A stretch of DNA of 64,000 bases from Chloroflexota bacterium (GTDB lineage Bacteria; Chloroflexota; Anaerolineae; UBA7937; B3-Chlor). The first letter of the stretch is position 1. Every line of letters starts with the position of its first letter. The stretch is taken from contig JAUVXJ010000012.1 of NCBI GenBank assembly GCA_030603665.1, positions 1-64,000 on the forward strand. Reading direction: 5' to 3'. The notes below the pieces were generated by a model, which saw only the letters and a list, made by a program, of their open reading frames with translations, searched no databases and had not been told where the DNA came from. Positions 53,424 through 63,528 of the stretch are shown in pieces. The position numbers and the translations under genes are program-made.

Positions 53424-55007
53424 ATGATTGACGATCTGCGCGGGGGTGAACGGCTCTCGACAACGAAGTGGATCACCACTTTTCTTCTGATCGGCGTGCT
53501 GCTGCTGGGCATGGGACTGCGCCTGTGGGGGCTCGACGCCAAGGGCCTGTGGCAAGATGAGATCTTCACGGCTGCCATCGCCTCCGCTGAGAACGGGGTG
53601 CTGGAGGTGATGTCCATTCCCCTGTACAACACAGCGCTGCCGGCGCCTCCAGTGTACTTTCTAATTACTCACTTCTTTCTGTTCCTGGGGGACAACGATT
53701 TTCTTCTCCGGTTTCCAGCGTTGGCCTTTGGAGTCCTGGGGTTGGCCGCGACCTACACTTTGGGGGCCCGGCTTTTTGGTCGACTGGAGGGTCTCGTGGG
53801 AGCGCTGCTGCTGGCCGTAGCTCCCTTCCACGTGAGGTACTCTCAGGATGCCAGGTTCTACACACTCCTTGTGTTTCTCTCACTTCTCTCCGTATACTTC
53901 TTGTATCGAGGCATTTCGTCCGGGAAACGGAAGTGGTTCGCAGGCTTCGTGCTGTGCAACATGCTGAACCTGTACAACCATCTCTTCGCTTTCCTGGTCC
54001 TGGCGGCGGAGGTGGTCTTTGTTGCAGGACTCTGGGTGGCCCAGGCGCTTGCGGGGTTGAGGAGGGGCGGGTTATGCGATGAGGAGGGAGCGGATGCGTC
54101 TCCTGCGGTCGACACGCGTGTCGCGTTGGCTTTCGGTCTCTGCTTGGCAATCATCGCTGTGGCCTACATTCCCATGGCCCCACACCTGTTGCGAGGATTA
54201 GCGGGAGCGAAAGGTCTGGGCGGCGCTGGAGGAGCGACACTCGATTTCTCCTTTCTGGCTCAAGCACTCGATAGCTGGGGTCTTGGCGCGGGTTGGAGGA
54301 TCCTCGCACTGGTGGTGCCCTTCACCATCGGTGTGGTGGCCTCGGCAAGAGGTCAGTGGCGGCAGTTGTGGTTGGCGTGTTGCTGGATTGTCGTGCCCTT
54401 CGTGGCTCTGATTGCCGTGCCTGCTGGACATGGCTTCCGCCCCCGCTACGTATTGTTCATGCTGCCGCTGTACCTCATCGTTGCCGCCAGGGGTCTAGCG
54501 GCTGTGAGTACAGTCGTCAGCCGGCGCTTGGCGGTTCGCAGGCAGCGCGCTCGTGCCGTTGTCCTCGCTGTTCTGGTAGGCACCATCATGCTGGCGAGCA
54601 TCCCTGCGCTGCAGGTCTACTACCGAGAAGACAGAGCTGACTGGAGGGCCGTCGCTGCCCTGGTGGCATCTGGCATCTCCCCCGGGGACGTCATCGTCTC
54701 GCCTGGTCCCTTTCCCCAGGTGGTGATGCCGCGGTATGAAGAGAGTCTGGAGGAGTCGGTGTTCCTGATCGGGGGCAGTGAGGCGCTTCTTGCACAGGAG
54801 GAGGGACAAGGCGGTGGAGTGTGGTTTGTTGGCCCAGCGCGGGAGAAGATGCGGGCCATAGATGAGGAACTCGCGGAGGTGGGGGTGGCCGTCGACAAGA
54901 TCGTCTTCGAAGTGGATGACACCAGCGCCACGCGAGGTAGGGAATTGAAGATCGCTCCTGTCATGTATGATGACCTATGGGTACTATACGTGAGGGAAGG
55001 TCTGTAG
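53424..55007 (+). CDS. PMT_2/GT39-family glycosyltransferase
   Basis: A 527-residue protein and the most standard GT39-like one here. KGLWQDEIFTAAIA carries the acidic catalytic pair, LPAPPVYFLITHFFLFLGDN the next helix, and APFHVRYSQDARFYTLLVF the H-x-R-Y-S-x-x-A-R-x-Y segment typical of PMT_2. About eleven helices occupy residues 15-400; the last 110 residues are soluble and predicted outside. It has no beta module. ATG 53424 has no strong ribosome site. Two bases separate its stop from the next start. Predicted to transfer a sugar from polyprenyl phosphate to an external acceptor. Confidence 0.85.
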   Translation: MIDDLRGGERLSTTKWITTFLLIGVLLLGMGLRLWGLDAKGLWQDEIFTAAIASAENGVLEVMSIPLYNTALPAPPVYFLITHFFLFLGDNDFLLRFPALAFGVLGLAATYTLGARLFGRLEGLVGALLLAVAPFHVRYSQDARFYTLLVFLSLLSVYFLYRGISSGKRKWFAGFVLCNMLNLYNHLFAFLVLAAEVVFVAGLWVAQALAGLRRGGLCDEEGADASPAVDTRVALAFGLCLAIIAVAYIPMAPHLLRGLAGAKGLGGAGGATLDFSFLAQALDSWGLGAGWRILALVVPFTIGVVASARGQWRQLWLACCWIVVPFVALIAVPAGHGFRPRYVLFMLPLYLIVAARGLAAVSTVVSRRLAVRRQRARAVVLAVLVGTIMLASIPALQVYYREDRADWRAVAALVASGISPGDVIVSPGPFPQVVMPRYEESLEESVFLIGGSEALLAQEEGQGGGVWFVGPAREKMRAIDEELAEVGVAVDKIVFEVDDTSATRGRELKIAPVMYDDLWVLYVREGL

Positions 55008-55008
55008 G

Positions 55009-57699
55009 GTGGCAGATCAGCGAAGGGTTGAAAGTCCCGCATCGACTGAGGCGCAGATGGTGCCTGAGAACCAGGCTAAGGGGCCCGTCATGGGGTTGGT
55101 GAAGGATTGGGCGAGGCGCCAGTGGCACCTGGTGCTGCTCGGCCTGCTGATAACTGCTCAGCTCGCTGTCAACTGGGCTTGGCTGAAGACGAACGTCGTC
55201 CTCCTGGGCTGGGACCGACCTCGCCATCTCATCGAGAGCCTGGTCTACAACGATATCCTACAGCAGGTGTCCCTTCGCTCTTTGTTCGAGGCCTGGGTTC
55301 ACAGTGGCTACTATCCGCCCTTATTTCACTGGGCTATGGTATCGTTCTACGGGCTGTTCGGAATATCCATGGACGTGGCGGCCTCCGTCAATTCGGTGTT
55401 CCTGGTCGTGCTTGTGGTTGCGACCTATGGGATCGGGTCCCGGATCGGCGGCAAGGGAGTGGGCCTGCTGAGCGCCTTCATCACCTCCACGTCTCCTATG
55501 ATCTTCGGTATGTCTCGCTACACATACATCGAGTTCTCCCTGACCTCAATGGTGGTGCTGAGCATCTGGCTGATGCTCCTGACCCAGGGGTTCAGCCACA
55601 AGCTGTATAGCCTGCTCTTTGGACTGAGTGCGGGACTGGGCTTGCTCACAAAGTGGACGTTCTCGTTGTTCGTGTTTCCTGCGCTGCTGGTCGTGATCTT
55701 GAGGTCGGGACTCTTGTCCGAAATGAGAGGCCGTGTGCGATCCCTGCGTGTTGACCGGAAGTGGATGGTGGTCTCCGCCTTATCGGCGGCCGCGTTGACT
55801 CTGATCTGGTACGTGCCCAACGTGGCCCGTGCAGCGGAGCTCCCGCTGAGCTATCTGTTGGTGCCCATCTCATGGTTCCTGCTCGGCGGCTTGATCTACA
55901 TCTTGAGGCAGCCAAGTAGTAGTGGGTGGAATGTTGTGGGCAGTCTGTGGCTGTGCATCGTGGTGGCCGGGTCGTGGTATTTGCCCAGGATCGACTTCGT
56001 GAATCACACGTTCCTCATCGCCTGGGGAAGGCCGGAACGCCAGAGCTGGGCCTTGGGCTACTACCTGGACCACCTGATAAACGAGCACCTATCGCTGGTC
56101 TACATGGTTCTGCTGATCCTGGTGAGCATTGGCCTGGTGGTCCTGGCCTGGAGGGCCATGAGGCGCGGCGCAGGATGGAGGCAGATACTGAGGAGCGACT
56201 TCCTCTTGTTGTTGCTGTGGATCATTGTGCCGTACCTGGTCTTTTCCTTTCGCCCCAGTTCCAAACATTCGCGCTTCATCATGCCCATCTTGCCAGCGCT
56301 AGGGGTGTTGATGGCCTACGGACTGTCCAGGATTCGGTTCGCCAAAGTACGCCTGGCCTCGATAGCCCTCGTGGTGCTCATGGGCACATCGCAATGGCTG
56401 GCCCTTTCCTTCGATGGTCTGCAGTGGCTCCGTGACGCTGCCGTGGTGGGACAAGTGAACGTCTTCGCCCGCATGTTCCAGAACCAGCTACCCAATTGGG
56501 GCGAGACCGATAGCGGATATTGGGTAGTCCCGGGGATGCTGCAATACCTGTCTGATCAGGCCAAGGAACGTAGCCAGCCCGTGGAGCTGGCCCTGCTGGT
56601 CAATACGCGACAGGTGCACGACGAGCACTTCCTGTATCTGATCTATACGGAGTTCCCGAACGTGAAGCTGCGGGAGTTGGCTCAGAACTGGACGGGCAGG
56701 CCTGCCTATCCACAGCTCTGGGAGGCGGACTATGTGGCCGTCCCCAGTGCCAATCCGCCGCATAAACTCGACCCTGCCTCCCTGGAGGTGGTGGGCATGC
56801 TCCTGGAGCGCCCACCAGTGCTCTTCCAGGAGGCCTTTGAGGTGGCCGGGGAGTACCCTCTTCCTGATGGCAACACTATCTATCTATACGAAAGGAAGTA
56901 CGTGTTGCCGGAGGGGTATGCGGCGGAGCAATATGAAGCTTTGGCAGGGGAACTGGAGATCCACCTGGGAGATGGTGACGCCCTTCTCCTGCATCCCGCC
57001 CACCAGGTTGCACTCTTGGGCCGGTACTACATAGGACGGCCTGACCTCTTGCTCCCCATGCCCCAGAGCTCGAATGAAGATGCGCTGATCCAGATGCTGG
57101 AGGAAGCAGCGACTCAAAGCGAGCGCATCGCCACGGTGTTCGAGGCAGGACAGGGGGAAGACGTCCAGTCCATCATCGGGCCGTGGTTGAGCGAGCACTG
57201 TTTCGCCACCGTCGATGGCTGGTATGGCCCTGCGCAACTGACTCTGTATGCCTGTGAAACCGGCCTGAGCGGCGAGGAAGCCAGTGTGGAGGTAGATGCC
57301 GATTTCGATGGCCAGATCAGGTTGCTGAGTCACAGCGCTCTTCCTCCGAAGATCGTAGCAGGCGAGATTCTGCCGCTCACCTTCACCTGGCAGACCGAGA
57401 CCCAGATAGAGAAGGAGTACAAGGTCTTCATCCATTTGCTCGATGGCAAAGATGTGGTGGTTGCTCAGAGGGACAGTGGCCCGGTGGGAGGGTGGAGGCC
57501 CACGACCAGCTGGAGTGACCGCGAGTTGATTAAGGACAACCATGGACTTCTGATTCCGGGAAATGTGCTGGCGGGAGAGTATGGCCTCATCGCGGGCCTG
57601 TATGATTCGGAGGGTGACCGCTTGCCGGTGCGATTGGACCCAGGACAGGGAGTGCGGGATAGCGTGTCTCTCGGAACCGTCGAGATCGCCGCACCTTGA
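55009..57699 (+). CDS. GT-C membrane protein with one beta module (paralogue C)
   Basis: An 896-residue member of the same trio as 48454 and 51128: LLGWDRPRHLIESLVYNDIL, GYYPPLFHWAMVSFYGLFG and SMDVAAS stand at matching points. Helices occupy about residues 30-460, then a soluble part of some 270 residues and one beta module (about 57295-57690) with VFIHLLDGKDVVVAQRD and LLIPGNVLAGEYGLIAGLYD. GTG 55009 has AGGGAAGG eight bases ahead. A 59-base gap follows. Function as for the paralogues: probably outer-face sugar transfer. Confidence 0.77.
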   Translation: MADQRRVESPASTEAQMVPENQAKGPVMGLVKDWARRQWHLVLLGLLITAQLAVNWAWLKTNVVLLGWDRPRHLIESLVYNDILQQVSLRSLFEAWVHSGYYPPLFHWAMVSFYGLFGISMDVAASVNSVFLVVLVVATYGIGSRIGGKGVGLLSAFITSTSPMIFGMSRYTYIEFSLTSMVVLSIWLMLLTQGFSHKLYSLLFGLSAGLGLLTKWTFSLFVFPALLVVILRSGLLSEMRGRVRSLRVDRKWMVVSALSAAALTLIWYVPNVARAAELPLSYLLVPISWFLLGGLIYILRQPSSSGWNVVGSLWLCIVVAGSWYLPRIDFVNHTFLIAWGRPERQSWALGYYLDHLINEHLSLVYMVLLILVSIGLVVLAWRAMRRGAGWRQILRSDFLLLLLWIIVPYLVFSFRPSSKHSRFIMPILPALGVLMAYGLSRIRFAKVRLASIALVVLMGTSQWLALSFDGLQWLRDAAVVGQVNVFARMFQNQLPNWGETDSGYWVVPGMLQYLSDQAKERSQPVELALLVNTRQVHDEHFLYLIYTEFPNVKLRELAQNWTGRPAYPQLWEADYVAVPSANPPHKLDPASLEVVGMLLERPPVLFQEAFEVAGEYPLPDGNTIYLYERKYVLPEGYAAEQYEALAGELEIHLGDGDALLLHPAHQVALLGRYYIGRPDLLLPMPQSSNEDALIQMLEEAATQSERIATVFEAGQGEDVQSIIGPWLSEHCFATVDGWYGPAQLTLYACETGLSGEEASVEVDADFDGQIRLLSHSALPPKIVAGEILPLTFTWQTETQIEKEYKVFIHLLDGKDVVVAQRDSGPVGGWRPTTSWSDRELIKDNHGLLIPGNVLAGEYGLIAGLYDSEGDRLPVRLDPGQGVRDSVSLGTVEIAAP

Positions 57700-57758
57700 T
57701 ATTGCGAGACCACAGAGGCCGCCACAGAACGTGCGAAGTACGAAGAGACCGATGAGTG

Positions 57759-60146
57759 ATGGATTGGCGTAAGAAGGCCAGTGATCCAAGGTTGATGGCC
57801 TCTTTGGTGTGGGCGGCCATCTTCCTGTACGTAGTGGTCTTCGGCTATCTCACGGTGCTCAAGCACGAGGCATTTGAGACCACAGCCTTCGACTTGGGCA
57901 ACATGGATCAGGCGGTGTGGAACAGCCTCCGTGGCAGGTTCCAGCTCTTCACCAACTGGGGGGATGAAGGCACGCGTCTGGCGTATCACGTGGACCCCAT
58001 CTTGATTCTGATCTCACCCGTCTACCTCATCTACAGCGATCCTCGCGCGCTGCTGCTGCTCCAGACGGTGGTAGTGGCTCTGGGTGCATGGCCCATCTAC
58101 CTGCTGGCCCGCGAAAAACTGGGAACCAGTCTCTGCGCTGTTGTGTTCCCGCTGGCCTACCTCCTCTTCCCGGCGCTGGAAGCGGCAAACATGTTCGATT
58201 TCCATCCCACTACGTTGGTGGCCGGACTCTTTCCGTACGCCTTCTACTTCATGGAGAAGAGAAGATATGCGCTCTTCTTCGTATTCGCGGTGTTGGTCAT
58301 GTCCTGCAAGGAGGAGATGTCCCTGCTGGTGGTGATGCTGGGGCTTTACGCCCTTTTCCTGCAACGGAACTGGCGAATCGGGACCGCCGCCATAGCGTTG
58401 GGTTTGGTCTGGTTCGTGGGCGCGGTCTACGTCATCATTCCGCACTACAACCCGGAGGGTCGATCTCCGTACTTGGGGGCCTACAGCCACCTCGGCCAGG
58501 GACCGCTAGGCATCATCAGGACGGCCGTAACCGACCCGATGGCGGTTGCGCAGACGCTCTTCACCAAGGAGAAGCTGGTCTACCTCAGGGATCTCTTCGC
58601 ACCCGTGGGCTTTCTGCCCCTGATGGGCTTGCAGGTGTTATTCCTGTTTCTGCCCACCTTGGGGATTATCTTGTTGAGCAGCGATCCCCAGGTGTATACG
58701 CTGGAGAAGTTCCACTATGCGTCTCCCTTGGTCCCAGTGGTCGTGCTCGCTGCTGTGTATGGCACGGCCTTCCTGAGCCGGAGACTGGCTGGCAGATGGC
58801 GGATTCCCAGAGAGAGGTCTGTTTGCCTGGTGGCAGCCCTGGTGCTCTTGAGCACCCTCTGCTATCATCGGGCCAGGGGTTTCACGCCACTGGGCGGCAA
58901 CTTCAGGATGCCGGTGATCACCGACCATGAGCGTTTGGCGGGAGAATTGATCGCCCTGGTGCCTCAGGAAGCCATTGTGTCGGCCCAGTCGAGACTCAAC
59001 CCCCACCTGAGCCAGAGAGAGAAGATCTACATGTTCCCTCGCGTGGAAGATGCCGAGTATGTGATCTTCGACGTGACGGCGGATTCATGGCCCATCCACC
59101 CCTACGACCAGTGGCGGCTCTATCAATCGCTGATCACCGAGGAAGGGTTCGGGGTGGTGGCGGCAGAGGATGGATACGTACTACTGCGCCGGGGGGCGGC
59201 GGGTGGCCAGCAGCTGCCAGATGGTTTCTATTCGTTTGCTCGCCGGGAGACGCCCGAGATCGAGTATCCGGCATTGATAGAGTTCGGCGACAGGCTACGG
59301 TTTCTCGGCTTCGATATGGAGCGCGAGGGGGAGATGACAAGCCTGTCCTTGTACTGGCAGGCCCTTGTCCCCCTCGACCGAGATTACCGCATCTATCCTT
59401 TCTTCTTCGATGATGGGGGAGCGATCATCGAGGACACCAGTCTGCGACCCATGACCACGGCGATCTGGTATCCCACCAGCCTCTGGAAGCCCGGCGAGAT
59501 CGTGCAGATGCAGACACTGCCCTGGAACGTGGGAAGCGATTTGCACATCGGATTGGGTGTGGTGGATGGTGACAGTTGGTCCGTGCTAGAGGAGCGGTTA
59601 AGCGCTCAGGTGACTAGCTCCACTCTCCGCGTCCTTCTCTTCGATGAAGACACGGCGGTGCAACTGGCGGAGGTCAGGGAGGGCAGGATCATCACGCCCC
59701 AGAGGGTCATTGCCTTGCCCGATGTCGCGCAGCCTCTGAAAGTCGTCCTGGGGGAGCAGCTGGAGCTGTTGGGGTACGAAGTGATGCCCGAAACTCCGTC
59801 CTCGAGAGGGCCCTTGCACATCACTCTTTACTGGCGGGCCAGGGATGATGTGAACGGGGATCTCACGGTGTTTGCGCATCTGATTGACGGAGAGGAGAGG
59901 ATCTTGGCCCAACATGACGGCCAGCCTGACCGCGGGCGGTATCCGACCTCGCAGTGGCTGGCGGGGGAGATCGTTGAGGACGAGCACGCCTTGGTGCTCC
60001 ACACCGACTGCGCGCCTGGGGAGTACACACTCGTCGTGGGTATGTACGATGCGGGAAGCGGAGAGCGACTGCCGGCCTACGATGAGCATGGAGAGCCACT
60101 GCCGCAAAGGCGGGTGGCGCTGACCACCGTGCGGGTGGAGGAGTAG
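57759..60146 (+). CDS. DUF2079 membrane protein with two beta modules
   Basis: About 795 residues. The membrane region has the DUF2079 signatures FETTAFDLGNMDQAVWNS, AYHVDPILILISPVYLIY and MFDFHPTTLVAGLFPYAFYF (His and Asp residues in external loops). The rest holds a divergent beta module (about 59277-59620) and a standard one (59743-60140) with VFAHLIDGEERILAQHDGQP and RYPTSQW. DUF2079 proteins are GT-C-like but uncharacterised; fusion to the same modules as the PMT-like proteins suggests a shared acceptor. ATG 57759 taken; GTG 57756 is adjacent. It abuts the next gene. Confidence 0.83.
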   Translation: MDWRKKASDPRLMASLVWAAIFLYVVVFGYLTVLKHEAFETTAFDLGNMDQAVWNSLRGRFQLFTNWGDEGTRLAYHVDPILILISPVYLIYSDPRALLLLQTVVVALGAWPIYLLAREKLGTSLCAVVFPLAYLLFPALEAANMFDFHPTTLVAGLFPYAFYFMEKRRYALFFVFAVLVMSCKEEMSLLVVMLGLYALFLQRNWRIGTAAIALGLVWFVGAVYVIIPHYNPEGRSPYLGAYSHLGQGPLGIIRTAVTDPMAVAQTLFTKEKLVYLRDLFAPVGFLPLMGLQVLFLFLPTLGIILLSSDPQVYTLEKFHYASPLVPVVVLAAVYGTAFLSRRLAGRWRIPRERSVCLVAALVLLSTLCYHRARGFTPLGGNFRMPVITDHERLAGELIALVPQEAIVSAQSRLNPHLSQREKIYMFPRVEDAEYVIFDVTADSWPIHPYDQWRLYQSLITEEGFGVVAAEDGYVLLRRGAAGGQQLPDGFYSFARRETPEIEYPALIEFGDRLRFLGFDMEREGEMTSLSLYWQALVPLDRDYRIYPFFFDDGGAIIEDTSLRPMTTAIWYPTSLWKPGEIVQMQTLPWNVGSDLHIGLGVVDGDSWSVLEERLSAQVTSSTLRVLLFDEDTAVQLAEVREGRIITPQRVIALPDVAQPLKVVLGEQLELLGYEVMPETPSSRGPLHITLYWRARDDVNGDLTVFAHLIDGEERILAQHDGQPDRGRYPTSQWLAGEIVEDEHALVLHTDCAPGEYTLVVGMYDAGSGERLPAYDEHGEPLPQRRVALTTVRVEE

Positions 60147-61094
60147 GTGAGGGACAAGATCGTCAACCTGCTGAAAGTCAGCGTCAGTCTGGGTCTACTG
60201 CTACTCCTCGTGTGGAAGATCGGCTGGCGGGAGACCTGGGAAACGCTGAGACAGGCCGATGCCCGCTACCTGTTGGTCGCCTGGGGTCTATACCTGTTCA
60301 GCATGGTATTGAGGGCCTACCGATGGCAGGTGCTCCTACGAATCCAGAAGCTCGAGGCGCCTCTGTCGAGACTGACTTCGCTGTACTTCATCGGCACCTT
60401 CTTCAACACTGTGCTTCCCACAGGTATCGGCGGAGATGTGGTGCGGATGTATGAGTTGTCGAAGGACAGCAGGCAAGGCGCCGAATCGGTGAGCACGGTT
60501 CTGGTGGATCGGTTGTGTGGCTTTGTGGTGCTGTTTATCATAGCCTCGCTGGCGCTTCCTTTCAGCTATCATCTGGTTCCCCCGGTCGTGAGTGCTGCCA
60601 TTGTGTCCATCACCTTGCTCTCGCTGTTTGGCGTGTGGTTGGCCCTCAACAGCCGCGTATGGGCGTGGCTGGCCCGATTGCCGTTGCTGCGTAGCCTGCT
60701 CGGGAAGCCGAAAGTTCAGCAGTTCCGCGCTTCGATTGTGGCATATCGTACTCGGGCCATCACCAATGCGCTCCTTGCTTCTGTAGTCTTCAACGGCATG
60801 CTGATGGTTATCAACTACCTGGTCGCTCTGGCGTTTGGCGTCAGGATCTCACCCTGGTACTTCCTCATTTTCGTACCCATCATCTCCTTCCTGTTGGCCC
60901 TGCCGGTCTCGTTCAGTGGACTTGGCGTGCGCGAAGGGGGATACGTGCTGTTGTTCGGCCAGGCAGGGGTTCCCAGTTCGCTGGCTCTTGGCATGTCCCT
61001 CTGCATCTACGCCATGATGGTGGCCACCGGTCTCATAGGGGGTCTGCTCTACGCGCTGCAAGGCTACAAGAGCCTGGATCAGACGCCAGGGTGA
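60147..61094 (+). CDS. UPF0104 / lysylphosphatidylglycerol synthase TM-like protein
   Basis: A 315-residue polytopic protein, third of its family here. LTSLYFIGTFFNTVLPTGIG and GGDVVRMYELSKDSRQGAES are highly typical of the family, and LPVSFSGLGVREGGYVLLFG is the conserved C-terminal motif. About eight helices. This copy is the closest to the textbook UPF0104 sequence. Possible role in moving lipid-linked sugars across the membrane. GTG 60147 follows directly on the DUF2079 stop, with GGAGG inside the last codons. Confidence 0.87.
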   Translation: MRDKIVNLLKVSVSLGLLLLLVWKIGWRETWETLRQADARYLLVAWGLYLFSMVLRAYRWQVLLRIQKLEAPLSRLTSLYFIGTFFNTVLPTGIGGDVVRMYELSKDSRQGAESVSTVLVDRLCGFVVLFIIASLALPFSYHLVPPVVSAAIVSITLLSLFGVWLALNSRVWAWLARLPLLRSLLGKPKVQQFRASIVAYRTRAITNALLASVVFNGMLMVINYLVALAFGVRISPWYFLIFVPIISFLLALPVSFSGLGVREGGYVLLFGQAGVPSSLALGMSLCIYAMMVATGLIGGLLYALQGYKSLDQTPG

Positions 61095-61236
61095 GAACCT
61101 AGCAGGGCGCTTCCCTGATGTGGTACCATGTGTGGACCTATTCTAGCGTGGCGAACGAGCGGCCCTTTCTGACCTGTCTGCCCCTTCCGAAGACGGCTTC
61201 TGTGATCGTCCTCCGCGCTCCACGAGCCAGGTGGTG

Positions 61237-63471
61237 ATGATCGGCAAGGCCTTCAGCGAACATCGGGGATTGACGCTCGTCCTCACAGCATTTCTTATGC
61301 TGGGGGTCGTTTACGCGACGGTGACCCCTGTCTTCGAGACCCCTGACGAGATCCAGCACTACTTCCACGTCAAGCATATCGCTGACGGCAAGGGTTTGCC
61401 CCTTCTCAAGCCGGAGGGAGAGGCTGTGTACGGGCAGGAGGGGGGACAGCCATCGCTGTACTACCTCCTGGGCGCTGCTACCACGTTCTGGGTCAATACC
61501 GACGACGCTGAGGAGTTGCTGGACTACAACCCGTACGTCAACCTGGGCGTGCCCGGGCGTCATGGCAACAAGAACTTGATTCTGCACACCAGCCGCGAGA
61601 GCTTCCCCTACACCGGAACCGCACTGGCTGTCCACGTCCTGCGCCTGTTCTCTCTGCTCTTTGGCGGGCTGACGATAGGGGCGACCTACTTCATGGTGCG
61701 CGAGGCGTTCTGGGGCACCAAAGCGGCGGCTCTGGGAGCGGCAGCCCTCATCGGCTTCAATCCGCAGTTCATCTTCACCAGCGCCGCCGTCAATAACGAC
61801 ATACTGCTAACGGCTCTGTGCTCGCTGACCTTGCTGTCCTGCGTGCACATAGTGACCAGAGGGCCTTCGGCTCGAAGATACGTAGCTCTGGGGGTCGCGG
61901 TCGGTCTGGCTTCGCTGACAAAGCTCACTGGCGTGGGACTGATGGCAGTGGTCCTCGTTTTGCTGCTGATGGTGGCACGGCGCCACTCCCCCAGGGAAGC
62001 GGTCAGGGGCGGGCTCATCGTGGTTGGATTGGTGCTGCTTGTGGCAGGATGGTGGTACGTGCGCAACTGGGTGCTGTACCAGGACTTCACAGGGATGAAC
62101 GAGTTCTTCGTCGCCCTGGGCGCGGATTCGGACCGGAACCTCACACCGGCCAAGCTCTTGGGGGAGTTGGAGGGCTTTCGTCTCTCATACTGGGCCATCT
62201 TTGGCTGGTTCAACGTGCTGGCCGATGGCTGGGTCTACCGCTTCTACGATGTGCTGGTCATGTTAGGGGTCCTGGGTATTCCGCTGGCGCTGGTACGGGG
62301 ACTGAAGAAGCCGCGAACTGTGTCGACACCTTCCCTGCTGTCGATGCTGGTATGGATGGCCGTGGTGGCAGCGGGATACGTCAGATACAATCAGTTGATA
62401 GATGCCGCCACGGGGAGATTGGTATTCCCGGCCATATGCTGTGTCTCTGCTTTTCTGGCCTGGGGAATGGTGCAGCTACCGCCTCGACGCCACGCCAGGG
62501 GCTTCATCTACGCGGTAGCGACGGTGATGTGGCTGGTGGCTTTGGTGGTTCCCCTGATGTACATCTCACCGGTTTATGCGAGGCCCCCCGTCTTGTCTAG
62601 TGATGGGCTCGCGTCCATCCCGAACCAGACCGATGTCACCTACGGCGGGCAGATGAGGCTTCTGGGCTACGCGATCGAACGCGAGGTGTTCAAGCCCGGC
62701 GAACCCGTCTACGTGACTCTCTACTGGCAGGGCTTGGCTCAGATGGACGACGACTACAGTGTCTCGCTGATCCTGTTGACTCCCAGTGGAGATCTCATAG
62801 GCCAGGAGGACAGCTATCCAGGATTAGGGTCGTACCCCACGAGCGAATGGAAGCCTGGGGACGCTGTGGCTGATCGGTGCTGGGTGCGCATAAGGCCGCG
62901 GGCGCAGGTCCCTACCATCGGCTGGGTGGGCGTGAGCGTGTATCACCTGCCCACAATGGAGTATCTGGCCGCCACGCAGGGGGGGCAGGTCGTCGAGCAG
63001 GTGTTCTTGCAGGCTGTGAAGGTCGTACCGTGGGAGTCCCGTGAATACGACATCTCCCAACCTCTGAGTGTAAATCTGGGGAATCAGGTTGATCTTGTGG
63101 GATATGACCTGGACAAGCAGGAGGTACGAGCCGGAGACACAATGCGCCTGACGCTCTACTGGCGGCCGAGGGGGGAGGTGGAGGAAGACTATACAGTATT
63201 CACCCACCTCATTGACGCCGAGGGACAGATCCGGGCCCAGGATGACGATTATCCCCTTGGGGGAGATTATCCAACCTCTTTCTGGGGGGTGGGGGAGGTT
63301 ATCCAGGACCAGTATGCACTGGAGGTGCCGCTGGAGGTTCCAGCGGGCGAACACGACATCGAAGTGGGGCTCTATCTGGCTTCGTCGGGGTCCAGACTGC
63401 CTGTCCTTGACGATGCCGGTCAGGTGCTGGATAATCGGGTGGTGCTGGGTACAGTGATGGTGACGGACTAG
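61237..63471 (+). CDS. DUF2142 membrane protein with two beta modules
   Basis: A 744-residue protein. VTPVFETPDEIQHYFHVKHI and GQEGGQPSLYYLLGA are the DUF2142 N-terminal loop, with its Asp-Glu pair as in GT-C enzymes. FNPQFIFTSAAVNNDILLTA and SLTKLTGVGL follow. Two beta modules close it (about 62641-63040, divergent; 63070-63465, standard with VFTHLIDAEGQIRAQDDDYP). Predicted lipid-linked sugar transferase, unproven. ATG 61237 follows AGGTGG; GTG 61231 and GTG 61234 are in-frame alternatives. A 142-base gap precedes it; I saw no clear promoter there. Confidence 0.82.
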   Translation: MIGKAFSEHRGLTLVLTAFLMLGVVYATVTPVFETPDEIQHYFHVKHIADGKGLPLLKPEGEAVYGQEGGQPSLYYLLGAATTFWVNTDDAEELLDYNPYVNLGVPGRHGNKNLILHTSRESFPYTGTALAVHVLRLFSLLFGGLTIGATYFMVREAFWGTKAAALGAAALIGFNPQFIFTSAAVNNDILLTALCSLTLLSCVHIVTRGPSARRYVALGVAVGLASLTKLTGVGLMAVVLVLLLMVARRHSPREAVRGGLIVVGLVLLVAGWWYVRNWVLYQDFTGMNEFFVALGADSDRNLTPAKLLGELEGFRLSYWAIFGWFNVLADGWVYRFYDVLVMLGVLGIPLALVRGLKKPRTVSTPSLLSMLVWMAVVAAGYVRYNQLIDAATGRLVFPAICCVSAFLAWGMVQLPPRRHARGFIYAVATVMWLVALVVPLMYISPVYARPPVLSSDGLASIPNQTDVTYGGQMRLLGYAIEREVFKPGEPVYVTLYWQGLAQMDDDYSVSLILLTPSGDLIGQEDSYPGLGSYPTSEWKPGDAVADRCWVRIRPRAQVPTIGWVGVSVYHLPTMEYLAATQGGQVVEQVFLQAVKVVPWESREYDISQPLSVNLGNQVDLVGYDLDKQEVRAGDTMRLTLYWRPRGEVEEDYTVFTHLIDAEGQIRAQDDDYPLGGDYPTSFWGVGEVIQDQYALEVPLEVPAGEHDIEVGLYLASSGSRLPVLDDAGQVLDNRVVLGTVMVTD

Positions 63472-63528
63472 GGAGATGGTGGAGACTACCTCAACCCGCG
63501 TTGGCGTATGGCTTCTAAGGAGGCATCG

